64,000 nt of DNA from an uncultured Corynebacterium sp. GTDB taxonomy: Bacteria > Actinomycetota > Actinomycetes > Mycobacteriales > Mycobacteriaceae. The notes beneath the pieces were generated by a model, which saw nothing but the letters and a program-made list of their open reading frames with translations, made no database searches and was not told the DNA's origin. The stretch is from contig CALUBS010000006.1 in NCBI GenBank assembly GCA_943914355.1, forward strand, positions 22,769 through 86,768. Direction: 5' to 3'. A program made the position numbers and the translations under genes. Of this stretch, positions 20,711-29,682 are shown piece by piece; within the stretch, counting starts at the first letter, position 1; every line of letters starts with the position of its first letter.

Positions 20711-20721
20711 AACCTAGCAGT

Positions 20722-21336
20722 CTAGTCCTTTGCTTGAGCAATTCCGGATTCGGGGTGAAGCATCTTTTCTACGTACTTCGCCAGCACATCTACCTCGAGG
20801 TTTACGATATTGCCGGGCTGAGATTCTCCGTGCGTCGTCTCCCGCAAGGTGGTGGGAATAAGGGAGACCTCAAACCAGTCCTTACCTACGGCGCTGACCG
20901 TCAAAGACGTACCGTTGACCGCAATAGAGCCCTTTTCCACGACGTACTGGGTAAGCTCGCGGGGCAAGCTAAAGCGCAGCACGTCCCAGTGCTCGGAGTG
21001 CTCGCGCGAAACCAACCGCGCCGTGCCATCAACATGGCCCTGCATAATGTGTCCACCCAGCCGCGTGGTGGGCAGTACTGCCGGCTCGACATTGACCCGC
21101 GCGCCTTCTTCCAGCTGGCCGAGTCCCGTCCGATCCAAGGATTCTCGCATCACATCGGCGCAGAAAATATCCCCATCCAATTCCGCGATGGTAAGGCACA
21201 CGCCATTGATGGCAATGGAATCCCCTAGGTGCGCGTCACTCACCGTCTGCGGTGCGCGGATACTCAACCGCAGCGCATCCGCCTGCGGCTCTAGCGCGGC
21301 TACCGTGCCCAGTTCTTGTACTAGCCCTGTAAACAA
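20722..21336 (-). CDS. ribE: Riboflavin synthase, alpha subunit
   Basis: 204 residues built of two lumazine-binding repeats. The N-terminal MFTGLVQELGTV is the family hallmark and GHIMQGHVDGTA near 95 opens the second repeat region. It dismutates two lumazines to riboflavin and a pyrimidine that is recycled. The same gene is called ribC in some corynebacterial and mycobacterial annotations. It lies 38 bases after ribD. Confidence 0.97.
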   Translation of the reverse strand: MFTGLVQELGTVAALEPQADALRLSIRAPQTVSDAHLGDSIAINGVCLTIAELDGDIFCADVMRESLDRTGLGQLEEGARVNVEPAVLPTTRLGGHIMQGHVDGTARLVSREHSEHWDVLRFSLPRELTQYVVEKGSIAVNGTSLTVSAVGKDWFEVSLIPTTLRETTHGESQPGNIVNLEVDVLAKYVEKMLHPESGIAQAKD

Positions 21337-21374
21337 TGAAACCCCTTGTGCTCGTCTCTTAAGTATCTATTCTT

Positions 21375-22409
21375 TTAACGCTCGTTCCGCGCCTCGTATT
21401 CGATGAGGACATCGGACCCAAGGCTGGTGGTGCGCACGGTGGTAAAACGTGGGGCATCGGCAAGCGTATGCGCCACCGCATTCGCCAGAACCCCGCGCCC
21501 CTGGCCTAACAGGATAGGGGCAATATACGCCGCGAGTGCATCCACGACACCGGCCTCGATGAAGCTCTGGGCCAGGCCCGCCCCGCCTTCAACCAAGACG
21601 TCGCGGGCGCCGCTGGCATAAAGCTCCTTCAGCGCGCCCTCGATGGTGTCATATTGTTCAAAACCCAGCCGCTGCAGGTGAGAAACCTTCTCACCCGCGG
21701 CCTGGAGATCGCGCTTGCCGATGACCACGCGGCGCGGCTGGTGCTCGCGCAAACTCCCATCGCTAAAGCGCGCGGTAAGCGAGGGGTTATCGGCAAGCGC
21801 GGTGCCCGTGCCAATGATGATGGCATCGCGCCGCGCCCTATCGGCGTGGACCCACTCGCGGGCCTTAGGCCCGGTGATCCACTGGCTCGTGCCATCGGCG
21901 GCAGCGGTAAACCCATCCAAGGTCTGCGCAAATTTCAGGGTGACGTGCGGGCGCTGCAGCTTTACCGCGCGCAACCAGGCATACACCGCGTCTTCGACGC
22001 CATCCGGTGCGGTGAGCTCGCCCACCTCTACCCCGGCGGCGGCCAGGGCCTGCGCTCCCCCGCCTGCTTGTGGTGTGGGGTCGGCATGCAAGTAGAACAC
22101 GCGGGCAATTCCGGCATCGATAAGCGCCGTGGCGCAGGGACCAGTCCTGCCCGTATGCGCGCAGGGCTCCAAGGTGACCACGGCCGTACCGCCGCGGGCT
22201 TTCTCGCCGGCCGCGCGCAGCGCCATGACTTCCGCGTGGGCACCGCCCACCGGCTGGGTCGCACCAATGCCCACAACGGCGCCGGTAGCAGACAAAATCA
22301 CCGCACCTACCGGCGGATTCGGGCTCGTGGTACCGCGCACCGCCGCACCGACCCGCATGGCCTCAACCAATGCTTCGGAAACGCAGGTTTCATCCATCGC
22401 GCCGGCCAT
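21375..22409 (-). CDS. ribD: Bifunctional pyrimidine deaminase/reductase RibD
   Basis: 344 residues. The N-terminal deaminase has the zinc motifs HAEVMAL near 59 and PCAHTGRTGPC near 82; the C-terminal part is the NADPH-dependent reductase of the DHFR-like fold (ITGPKAREWVHADRARRDA near 180). The ATG at 22409 shares one base with the rpe stop (TAATG), so it is translationally coupled to rpe; a second ATG at 22397 is possible. No FMN riboswitch precedes it, as no untranslated leader exists. Also called ribG. Confidence 0.95.
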   Translation of the reverse strand: MAGAMDETCVSEALVEAMRVGAAVRGTTSPNPPVGAVILSATGAVVGIGATQPVGGAHAEVMALRAAGEKARGGTAVVTLEPCAHTGRTGPCATALIDAGIARVFYLHADPTPQAGGGAQALAAAGVEVGELTAPDGVEDAVYAWLRAVKLQRPHVTLKFAQTLDGFTAAADGTSQWITGPKAREWVHADRARRDAIIIGTGTALADNPSLTARFSDGSLREHQPRRVVIGKRDLQAAGEKVSHLQRLGFEQYDTIEGALKELYASGARDVLVEGGAGLAQSFIEAGVVDALAAYIAPILLGQGRGVLANAVAHTLADAPRFTTVRTTSLGSDVLIEYEARNER

Positions 22410-23077
22410 TATGAACGCGCCGCAAGCGCGCGCAGTTCTTCCACCGCCCGCGCTGGATCATCGCTTTTGAATACGGCCGATCCCGCCACGAAGGAATCGC
22501 ATCCGGCCTCGGCTGCCAAGGCAATGGTATCCGGATCGATGCCGCCGTCGATCTCAATGATGGTATCGAGATTCTGCTGGTCGATGCTCTCGCGCAGGGC
22601 GCGGACCTTATCCAGCATGGCGGGCATGAATTTCTGGCCGCCAAAACCTGGTTCTACGGACATGACCAGCACCTCATCGAAGTGATGCAGCTTGTCTAGC
22701 CACGGCTCAATGGGCGTATCCGGTTTGATGGAAAAGGCGGCACGCGCACCCAGGTCTCGGATCTTGTGGGCCAAGTCCACCGCGGCGACCTCATCATCTA
22801 CCGCCTCCACGTGGAAAATGACAGAAGTGGCACCGGCCTTGATGTAGGTCTCCACCCATTTCGCCGGCTCCTCAATCATCAGGTGCACGTCAAGCGGCTT
22901 ATCCGTGGACTTTCTCACCGTGGCCGTAATATCCGGGCCAAAGGAAAGGTTGGGGACAAAGTGCCCGTCCATGATGTCTACATGGATCCAATCAGCGTTG
23001 GAAATGGCCTCTAGTTGTTCACCCAACCGCGCGAAGTCAGCAGCCAAAATTGACGGAGAAATAAGTGGTGCAGGCAT
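22409..23077 (-). CDS. rpe: Ribulose-phosphate 3-epimerase
   Basis: 222 residues from the ATG at 23077; MPAPLISPSILAADF is the normal family N-terminus. It links ribulose-5-P and xylulose-5-P, complementing Tkt and Tal at the left of the window. Metal and active-site motifs HVDIMDGHFVPNLSFG near 33 and SVEPGFGGQKF near 143 are intact. The gene starts ten bases after rsmB ends and is coupled to ribD by a one-base overlap, placing the riboflavin genes behind it. Confidence 0.96.
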   Translation of the reverse strand: MPAPLISPSILAADFARLGEQLEAISNADWIHVDIMDGHFVPNLSFGPDITATVRKSTDKPLDVHLMIEEPAKWVETYIKAGATSVIFHVEAVDDEVAAVDLAHKIRDLGARAAFSIKPDTPIEPWLDKLHHFDEVLVMSVEPGFGGQKFMPAMLDKVRALRESIDQQNLDTIIEIDGGIDPDTIALAAEAGCDSFVAGSAVFKSDDPARAVEELRALAARS

Positions 23078-23087
23078 ACCGTTAATT

Positions 23088-24728
23088 CTAGCTCCCTTCC
23101 TCATCGCCGCGCCGCAATACCGCCATGAACATGGCGTCGGTACCATGACGGTGCGGCCACATTTGGACAGATTTTTCTTTACCCACATTGCCCATATCTG
23201 GGATAAATTCCCGCGCATCTAGCTCCTGTGCACCCAGCTTTTCTACCGCCTGGTCCACGATGGCGCGGGTTTCGCGCAGGTCCGGCGAACACGTGGAATA
23301 CACCACGACCCCGCCCGGCCGCACGAGCTTGAGAGCAGAGGACAACAGCTCGAATTGCAGTGTCGAAAGCTCGGCAATATCGGCTTCAGATTTCCGCCAG
23401 CGTGCCTCTGGGCGGCGCCGCAAAGCGCCCAGCCCCGAACACGGCGCGTCCACCAAGATGCGATCGAATCCCGAGCCGACTTGCGGGTCGCGGCCATCGG
23501 CCACGTGGACGGTCACCGGCAACCCCTGCACCGTCTTTTCAATCAGTTTTGCGCGGTGCGGCGATACCTCCACGGCATCAACGTGCGCGGATTCGATGCG
23601 CGCCAAGGCCCCTATCAGGGCCGCCTTGCCGCCCGGGCCTGCGCACAGGTCGAGCCAGCGTCCCTGGTCGGTACCGCTGACGGGCACCTCGCAGACCGCG
23701 CGGGCGATAAGCTGTGAGCCTTCATCTTGTACCGCGGCCATTCCCTGCTGGACCGGTTCCAATTGGCCTGGATCCCCGGAATCCATATACACCGCATAGG
23801 GCGAATAGGTACCTTCTTCATTTCCGGTAATCAGCGCCAATTCCTCGGCGGAAATTTCGCCTGGCCGCGCCACCAGGTGCACGCTCGGTCGCTCGGAATC
23901 CGCTTCTAAGGCAGCGGGCAATTCTTCGGGGCCGACAACGCGGGCAAAAGACTCCGCGATCCACGTTGGGTGCGCATGCCTAAAGGCCAGGCTTGCAACC
24001 TCGCCTTCTGGGGCCAGCCGCTTGAGCCACTCATTCGGCGGCGTGCGGGTAATGGTGCGCAAGATGCCATTGGCGAATCCCTTAGCTTTTTCTTCCCCGC
24101 CCGCCACGACGAGCCGGACGGAGGTATCTACCGCCGCGTGGGGTTCCACGCGCGTATAAAGCACCTGGTAGGTGCCCAAGCGCAGGGCATCGATAACCAC
24201 CGGCGAGATCGCATCAAGCTCGCGCGAAGAACACTGCGCGATCACCGCATCGAGCACACCCAGGGTGCGCAGGGTGCCATAGGTAATCTCCGTGGCGAAT
24301 GCGGCATCGCGGCCAGAAAGTTTCTGCTTTCGCAGGGCCTTGGGCAGGACGAGGTTGGCAAACGCATCTTCTTCGCTTACCCGGCGCACCACATCGAAGG
24401 CAACGGCGCGGGCCGGATCCACGCCCTGGTCGATGGCGGCCTGCACCAGTGTTTTCCCCGCGCCCGTGTTCTTTGTGCCCGCATTCCGATTATCTCGGTT
24501 TCCTCGGTTATCCCGGTGGTCGCGGTTGCGCTGGTCCTGCATGCCGCGACCACGCTGTGCGGATCCACGCTGAGCTTGGCCGCGATTGTCTTGGCCACGC
24601 TGCGCATTGCCACGCTGAGCGTTGCCCCGTTGCGCATTACCGCGTTGGGGCGCGCCGTTCTTGCCGTGTTGTTTAGCCTCCGGCGCCTTGTCGCCGGACT
24701 TACTGCGGGAGCGGAATCCACCAGTCAC
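23088..24728 (-). CDS. rsmB: 16S rRNA (cytosine-C5)-methyltransferase RsmB with RG-rich N-terminal extension
   Basis: 546 residues from the GTG at 24728, which overlaps the fmt stop (GTGA) and has GAGGT upstream. After an extended N-terminus comes a NusB-like RNA-binding domain (about 90-215), then the SAM-dependent methyltransferase: motif [16 protein letters not shown], motif [17 protein letters not shown], and motif VI YSTCSP with the catalytic Cys. The first 90 residues are low complexity, with QRGNA repeated three times and many RG/RN pairs, which E. coli RsmB lacks. Also called fmu or sun. Confidence 0.93.
   Translation of the reverse strand: MTGGFRSRSKSGDKAPEAKQHGKNGAPQRGNAQRGNAQRGNAQRGQDNRGQAQRGSAQRGRGMQDQRNRDHRDNRGNRDNRNAGTKNTGAGKTLVQAAIDQGVDPARAVAFDVVRRVSEEDAFANLVLPKALRKQKLSGRDAAFATEITYGTLRTLGVLDAVIAQCSSRELDAISPVVIDALRLGTYQVLYTRVEPHAAVDTSVRLVVAGGEEKAKGFANGILRTITRTPPNEWLKRLAPEGEVASLAFRHAHPTWIAESFARVVGPEELPAALEADSERPSVHLVARPGEISAEELALITGNEEGTYSPYAVYMDSGDPGQLEPVQQGMAAVQDEGSQLIARAVCEVPVSGTDQGRWLDLCAGPGGKAALIGALARIESAHVDAVEVSPHRAKLIEKTVQGLPVTVHVADGRDPQVGSGFDRILVDAPCSGLGALRRRPEARWRKSEADIAELSTLQFELLSSALKLVRPGGVVVYSTCSPDLRETRAIVDQAVEKLGAQELDAREFIPDMGNVGKEKSVQMWPHRHGTDAMFMAVLRRGDEEGS
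24543..24647 (-). repeat. Short tandem coding repeats in rsmB (QRGNA units)
   Basis: Codons 28-62 of rsmB form imperfect 15-base repeats encoding QRGNA three times, then [15 protein letters not shown] and QRGRG. The units differ at synonymous positions, so this is not a recent perfect expansion. Confidence 0.8.
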
Positions 24729-25666
24729 TGGAACCTCACCTCTGCGTTCTTTCCTAATCCACGCGCCCAATCGGCCGCATCCATCATCTTTTTACCCGGT
24801 GGCTGAATCCTATCCAGCTGCACCGGCTGCGTCGCGGTCCCGATATACACCGCATCCTTGTTAATCAGCGCCTCGCCAGGCGCTAGGTGCTTGTCGATGC
24901 CCTCGGTAACGCGAACCGGGCCGACCTTGAGGCGGGAATCGTCAAGCAGCGTCCATGCGCCCGGGCCCGGGGTGTGGGCGCGGATATGCCGGTCAATGGC
25001 AAAGGCTGGCTGCGCCCAGTCGATGCGCGCTGCCGCGGTAGAGATTTTCGGCGCATAGGTGGCCTCTCCTTTTTGGGCCTGCGGCTCCAGCGTGCCGGCC
25101 TCGAGCCCATCCATGGTGGCTACCAGGAGATCTGCCCCGGAATACGCGAGCCGGGTGAGCAGATCGTCTGCGGTATCCGTCCCAGAGATGCCTTCTGTGA
25201 CCGTGCCGAATACCGGGCCTGTATCCAGGCCTTCTTCGATCCGGAAGGTGGATGCGCCGGTAATATCATCGCCTGCCGCGATAGCCGCTTGTACCGGTGC
25301 CGCGCCACGCCAGGCGGGAAGGAGGGAAAAGTGCAGGTTGACCCAACCATGGCGCGCGACATCCAAGAGATCCTTGCTAATGAGATTGCCATAGGCCACC
25401 ACCGGGATGGCCTCTGGCTGCAGCTCGGCCAAGCGCTGGCGCAGGTTATCGCCATCTTCCGTGCCAGGCCGCAGCGTGGATGGGGTCAGCACCTCGATGC
25501 CGTGCTCTTGCGCCAGCGCCTTTACCGGGCTCGGGTGAAGGCTGCGGCCCCTGCCCTTCTTCGCATCGGGCCGGGTAATGACCGCTACCACTTCGTGGCT
25601 GGAGGCAAGCAATTTCTCCAATGCCACCACCGCCGGTTCTGGGGTACCGGCAAAAATAATCCGCAT
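24725..25666 (-). CDS. fmt: Methionyl-tRNA formyltransferase
   Basis: 313 residues. It formylates initiator Met-tRNA with 10-formyl-tetrahydrofolate. The N-terminus [20 protein letters not shown] and the catalytic phrase [15 protein letters not shown] near 110 are typical; the C-terminal OB-like domain follows from about 205. It lies between def (76 bases upstream) and rsmB (overlapping), the usual def-fmt-rsmB translation group. Confidence 0.97.
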   Translation of the reverse strand: MRIIFAGTPEPAVVALEKLLASSHEVVAVITRPDAKKGRGRSLHPSPVKALAQEHGIEVLTPSTLRPGTEDGDNLRQRLAELQPEAIPVVAYGNLISKDLLDVARHGWVNLHFSLLPAWRGAAPVQAAIAAGDDITGASTFRIEEGLDTGPVFGTVTEGISGTDTADDLLTRLAYSGADLLVATMDGLEAGTLEPQAQKGEATYAPKISTAAARIDWAQPAFAIDRHIRAHTPGPGAWTLLDDSRLKVGPVRVTEGIDKHLAPGEALINKDAVYIGTATQPVQLDRIQPPGKKMMDAADWARGLGKNAEVRFQ

Positions 25667-25742
25667 ATTGGATGAGTCTCCTCGAGGTCTCGGGTGAAAA
25701 TTCTAGGGTACAACGACCCCCGCCTGCGTTGCCGAAGCTCGC

Positions 25743-26258
25743 CTAGCCCGCGGTATTAAACCAATCGGCTTCGCGGATGGTACGCATGGCGGCCTTGCGG
25801 TCGTCGTCACCAAGCCGGCGAAGGAATAACACCCCGTCAAGGTGATCGGTTTCATGCTGAATGCACCGCGCCAAAAGGCCGGAGGCCACCATTCCCACCG
25901 GCCTGCCTTCTACATCGCGCCCAGAGACAAATACCCGATTGTGCCGCGGCGTATCGGCGCGAATCCCAGGAATGGATAGGCAGCCTTCCGGGCCAGCCTG
26001 CATGTCCTCTCCCAAAGGCGTCCACACGGGGTTAATCAGAGCCCCGCGCAACCCGGTCTGCGTATGCGAACAGTCATAGACAAAGATGCGCTTGAGTATG
26101 CCCACCTGGTTCGCCGCCAGCCCTACCCCACCGGCAGCATCCATGGTCTCCAGCATGTTTTGTGCCAAAGTGCGAAGGCCAGAGTCAAAGGTAGTAATCT
26201 CTTCTGCCCGCGTACTCAGTACGGGATCCCCGTAGAGCCTGATGTCTAATTCCGCCAC
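25743..26258 (-). CDS. def: Peptide deformylase
   Basis: 171 residues from GTG. It removes the formyl group from nascent proteins. All three motifs are complete: GVGLAANQ near 44, EGCLSIPG near 92 with the metal Cys, and QHETDHLDG near 133 with the metal His pair and catalytic Glu. It lies 52 bases after priA, is followed by fmt and is probably transcribed with it. Confidence 0.97.
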   Translation of the reverse strand: MAELDIRLYGDPVLSTRAEEITTFDSGLRTLAQNMLETMDAAGGVGLAANQVGILKRIFVYDCSHTQTGLRGALINPVWTPLGEDMQAGPEGCLSIPGIRADTPRHNRVFVSGRDVEGRPVGMVASGLLARCIQHETDHLDGVLFLRRLGDDDRKAAMRTIREADWFNTAG

Positions 26259-26310
26259 TGAATCTTCCCTTTCTCATGTACTGCCTATTCGCCTAAGTTT
26301 ATGCGCACTT

Positions 26311-28341
26311 CTAACCCACGTGAATGGGATCGACCATGATGCGTAGTGGCAATTCATCCTTCCGGGCGCTGCGCGCCGCATTAGCCTTGCGCAATGCGCG
26401 CCCAAGCTGCGATCGCGGCCCCAGCGGGGCGCGAACCACCAAGCGTTGCGGTGGGCCAAAGCGGTCCGCATCGTATTCCCCGGGAAGGCTGTCCCCTGGC
26501 GGGAGCGGAACCGGGCCTAAGACCTCGGCGTGCTCTGGCAGATCGACCAGCTTCTCGAAGGAATCCAGTGCCGCGTCCGCCCCATCAATGGCGGCAAAGT
26601 GCACGGCTGGTGGAAAGCGCACCTCGCGCCGGGCACGCAATTCTTCTGCAGCGGCCGCGACCATGTCCCAGCTCATGAAGTGGCGCACGACGGGAAGTTC
26701 CGGATCCGCGGCGATGATGACGCGCCCGCCCTTGAAATGCGGCCTGACCATGGTGGCCGCCTGCGCCCATTTGGCCAGGCAGTCCTCGGTGGCGCGCAAA
26801 TCCTGCCGATTCAATAAGGTGCCTGCATCCAATAAGAGGGCCGCGCCATAGGCGCCGCCTTTCACCCGCGGCTCAGCGCCCGGGGTAGCAATCACTAATG
26901 CAGGGGCATTCTCAATTGAGCCCACAACCTTATTGCCGCCGGAGACCACAACGGATGTATTGGGAAAGGCCCGCCCCAATTCCTCCGCGGTGCGTTCGGA
27001 GCCTAAAACGATGGCGCGCAGCCGCGGCGAACCGCACTCGGTACAGCGGTGATTGGTGGCAATGCGCCCACACCAGCGGCAGGTAGGCATGACCGCCTCC
27101 TCGCTTGAGCGCTCGGAGCTCGGAGGCAACCCCAATGGCCCGTTGCAGTGGCGGCACCGCGCAGGAGAATGGCACTTTCCACAAGCCAAAGTAGGCGCAT
27201 ACCCCTTGCGCGGGACCTGCACAAGCACCGGTTCACCGCGGTCGAGGGCCTGCTGCGCTGCCTGAAAGGCCGGCGCTTGCACAGAGGTCGTACCGCCCTC
27301 CAAATCCCGGGAAATGGACAGCCCGTAGGCACCAATGGCCAAAATATCGGGCCGGCGTGCCTCTATGGTTGAGCTACTCGGCACGAGGTCGTGTGCCCAC
27401 CCAGAGTCCACCAATAATTGAGTTTCTGCCGTACGCGAATGGTTGGCCGCAATGAAGCTGCAATTTTCGAATGCAGAGCGGGTGGTAAGCACCTCCCGGG
27501 CGTGGACGTAGGGCTTGATATTGTCTACCAAGTTATCGTTGCCGTCATCAAAAATGACGGCTAGTTGCAGGTTGTCCACGGGAGTAAAAGCCGCCGAGCG
27601 CGTACCAATGACTATTCGCGCCTGGCCCACCAAGGCCGAAAGGTAGCGGCGATAGCGCGCTTGCGGTCCCATACTATTGGTGAGCACCGTGATTTGTTTC
27701 GGCCCCACGACAGCGCGCAGGGCGTTTTCCAAGGAGTCGATTACCTTTTGGTCTGGGACGACAATAAGGACACCTCCCCCGCCCAAGGCGACCTTGGCAG
27801 CTAAGGCCGCGAGTGCATCTTCCCATTCATCGCCGGGAGCGATTTGCCATGCGGCGCGGGCTAATTTCCCGCCCAAGATGGAATCAACAAATGTTTCACC
27901 ATGCTGATAGGCAGACCACCCTGATAAATCGGGCTCGCTGGCTGCGCCGAGGTCTTCCCACGGGGTATCCAAATCCGCTTCTTCCGCCTTCGCATGCCGC
28001 GGTGGAATGGCAGAGCGAATGATATCGGAGCAGATTCCGCCATAGCGATCCGCAAGGGCTTCTACCAGCCGGGACAGCTGCGGTGGGTAGACCTGAAATG
28101 GCGAGATGACTCGCTCAATAAAACGCAGCTGCCCACCGAAGTCGGAATCATGCTTGCGCTCGACGATGATCGCATCCACCAAGCGCCCATTGAACCGAAT
28201 GCGTACCTTCACCCCGGCTTGGGCACTATCGGATTCAGCCTCATCTACCAGGTAATCAAATCCCCGATCGAGGTGGGCAATCCCTAAAAGAGGCAACACC
28301 CGCGCGACCGGTTTCCGGGCGGCGGGTGTTTTCTTAGGCAT
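26311..28341 (-). CDS. priA: PriA-like primosomal protein N', lacking ATPase motifs
   Basis: 676 residues from the ATG at 28341 (MPKKTPAARK); upstream in-frame codons would overlap metK. The N-terminal 3'-DNA-binding domain (ARVLPLLGIAHLDRGFDYLV) is recognisable, and the zinc-binding part keeps all cysteine pairs (CGKC, CRHC, CRWC, CTEC near 410-470). The helicase Walker A GxxGxGKT is absent; the equivalent place reads GGKLARAAWQ. The DEEH box is replaced by DDGND near 290. Actinobacterial PriA proteins are known to lack these motifs, so it probably acts as a structural restart factor, not a helicase. Confidence 0.88.
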   Translation of the reverse strand: MPKKTPAARKPVARVLPLLGIAHLDRGFDYLVDEAESDSAQAGVKVRIRFNGRLVDAIIVERKHDSDFGGQLRFIERVISPFQVYPPQLSRLVEALADRYGGICSDIIRSAIPPRHAKAEEADLDTPWEDLGAASEPDLSGWSAYQHGETFVDSILGGKLARAAWQIAPGDEWEDALAALAAKVALGGGGVLIVVPDQKVIDSLENALRAVVGPKQITVLTNSMGPQARYRRYLSALVGQARIVIGTRSAAFTPVDNLQLAVIFDDGNDNLVDNIKPYVHAREVLTTRSAFENCSFIAANHSRTAETQLLVDSGWAHDLVPSSSTIEARRPDILAIGAYGLSISRDLEGGTTSVQAPAFQAAQQALDRGEPVLVQVPRKGYAPTLACGKCHSPARCRHCNGPLGLPPSSERSSEEAVMPTCRWCGRIATNHRCTECGSPRLRAIVLGSERTAEELGRAFPNTSVVVSGGNKVVGSIENAPALVIATPGAEPRVKGGAYGAALLLDAGTLLNRQDLRATEDCLAKWAQAATMVRPHFKGGRVIIAADPELPVVRHFMSWDMVAAAAEELRARREVRFPPAVHFAAIDGADAALDSFEKLVDLPEHAEVLGPVPLPPGDSLPGEYDADRFGPPQRLVVRAPLGPRSQLGRALRKANAARSARKDELPLRIMVDPIHVG

Positions 28342-28352
28342 AAGCCCACATT

Positions 28353-29585
28353 CTACAGACCTGCGGCAGCGCGCAATTCCTCCACGCGGTCCAACTGCTC
28401 CCAAGGCAGGTCAACGTCGGTGCGACCGAAGTGACCGTAGGCGGCGGTCTGGCCGTAAATAGGACGCAGCAGATCCAATTCGCGGATGATGGCGGCTGGG
28501 CGAAGGTCGAAGACCTTATTAACGGCAGCCTGGATGTGCTCATCGGTCAGGTTCTGCTTCGCGGTACCGAAGGTCTCGACGTATAGGCCGACCGGCTTGG
28601 CGCGACCGATGGCATAGGCCACCTGCACCTCTGCGCGGTCAGCCAGGCCTGCGGCGACGATATTCTTAGCCACCCAACGCATGGCGTAGGCCGCAGAGCG
28701 GTCCACCTTGCTGGGGTCCTTGCCGGAGAAAGCACCGCCGCCGTGGCGGGCCATGCCACCGTAGGTATCCACGATGATCTTGCGCCCGGTAAGGCCTGCA
28801 TCACCCATCGGGCCACCCAAAATGAAGGAGCCGGAAGGGTTGACCAAGAGGTTGGTGTCCTCGGTGTAGTACTTATCAAGGCCTGCGTCCTTGATAACCC
28901 ATTCCAACACCTCGCTGCGCAGGTGGGTTTCTAGCCACTGACTATCTACCTCAGGATCGTGCTGGGTAGAAATAACGACCGTATCCAGGTGAGACGGCTC
29001 ATTGTTCTCGGTATATGCGAAGGTCACCTGGGTCTTGCCATCCGGGCGCAGGTGGTCCACAATACCCTCTTTGCGCACCTGGGTCAGGCGGCGGGACAGG
29101 CGGTGCGCCAAGGCGATGGGCAATGGCATGTACTCCGCGGTTTCATTCGAAGCATAACCAAACATCAGGCCCTGGTCGCCGGCGCCGGCGGTGTCATTTT
29201 CTTCGTCATAATCCGCGCCCTGATCGCGTGCCTCGGTGGAGGTATCCACGCCAGCACCGATTTCCTGCGACTGCTCGCCGATGGCGATATTAACGCCACA
29301 GGTATTGCCATCGAAGCCCACATCGGAAGAGGTAAAGCCGATGGACTTCAGGGTCTCGCGCACGAGAGCCGGGATTTCCACGTAGGCATTGGTGCGAACT
29401 TCGCCCACGACGTGTACTTGGCCGGTGGTGACCAGGGTTTCCACGGCGACGCGGGACTCCGGATCCTTATCTAAAAGCGCATCCAAGATGGCATCCGAGA
29501 TGGCGTCACAAATCTTGTCTGGGTGCCCCTCAGTAACGGACTCGCTTGTAAAAAGACGAGCTTCCACTGCAGCGTTATCAGTCAC
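28353..29585 (-). CDS. metK: S-adenosylmethionine synthetase
   Basis: 410 residues from GTG, with AAGGA eight bases upstream. It makes SAM from methionine and ATP. Motifs are [17 protein letters not shown] near 15-31, [12 protein letters not shown] near 132 and the P-loop-like [16 protein letters not shown] near 275. The promoter region carries an exact McbR-type operator over the -35 zone, so repression by the sulfur regulator McbR is expected. The gene ends 11 bases before priA, so read-through into priA is likely. Confidence 0.98.
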   Translation of the reverse strand: MTDNAAVEARLFTSESVTEGHPDKICDAISDAILDALLDKDPESRVAVETLVTTGQVHVVGEVRTNAYVEIPALVRETLKSIGFTSSDVGFDGNTCGVNIAIGEQSQEIGAGVDTSTEARDQGADYDEENDTAGAGDQGLMFGYASNETAEYMPLPIALAHRLSRRLTQVRKEGIVDHLRPDGKTQVTFAYTENNEPSHLDTVVISTQHDPEVDSQWLETHLRSEVLEWVIKDAGLDKYYTEDTNLLVNPSGSFILGGPMGDAGLTGRKIIVDTYGGMARHGGGAFSGKDPSKVDRSAAYAMRWVAKNIVAAGLADRAEVQVAYAIGRAKPVGLYVETFGTAKQNLTDEHIQAAVNKVFDLRPAAIIRELDLLRPIYGQTAAYGHFGRTDVDLPWEQLDRVEELRAAAGL

Positions 29586-29639
29586 AAAAACTTCCTTTGA
29601 TTATTACGTATTCGATACCGAGGCATTCTGCCCCTACCA

Positions 29640-29645
29640 ATCATA
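29640..29645 (-). promoter_or_regulatory. -10 box of metK
   Basis: TATGAT on the minus strand, 9 bases downstream of the McbR-type operator, would start transcription near 29634 and give a leader of about 48 bases. A SAM riboswitch is excluded by that short leader. Confidence 0.5.
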
Positions 29646-29654
29646 TGGCCACCC

Positions 29655-29670
29655 TAGACCAAGCGGTCTA
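29655..29670 (-). promoter_or_regulatory. McbR operator upstream of metK
   Basis: TAGACCAAGCGGTCTA is an exact copy of TAGAC-N6-GTCTA, the published binding motif of McbR, the TetR-type repressor of methionine and sulfur genes in C. glutamicum. It covers the -35 region of the TATGAT promoter, fitting simple repression. Confidence 0.85.
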
Positions 29671-29682
29671 TAAACGCAATAT

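Noticed and set aside
21654-22685. A 343-codon + strand frame opposite ribD and rpe.
   Set aside because: It spans two genuine genes on the opposite strand and shows no domain.
22405-23080. Possible FMN riboswitch controlling the rib genes.
   Set aside because: ribD overlaps rpe and rpe follows rsmB by ten bases, so there is no leader long enough, and I saw no RFN-like conserved segments.
24543-24647. Short repeats resembling a CRISPR or non-coding tandem array.
   Set aside because: They are in-frame 15-base coding units of rsmB with no spacers.
29586-29682. Possible SAM riboswitch before metK.
   Set aside because: The leader from the likely start is about 48 bases; the conserved element is a DNA palindrome fitting McbR.
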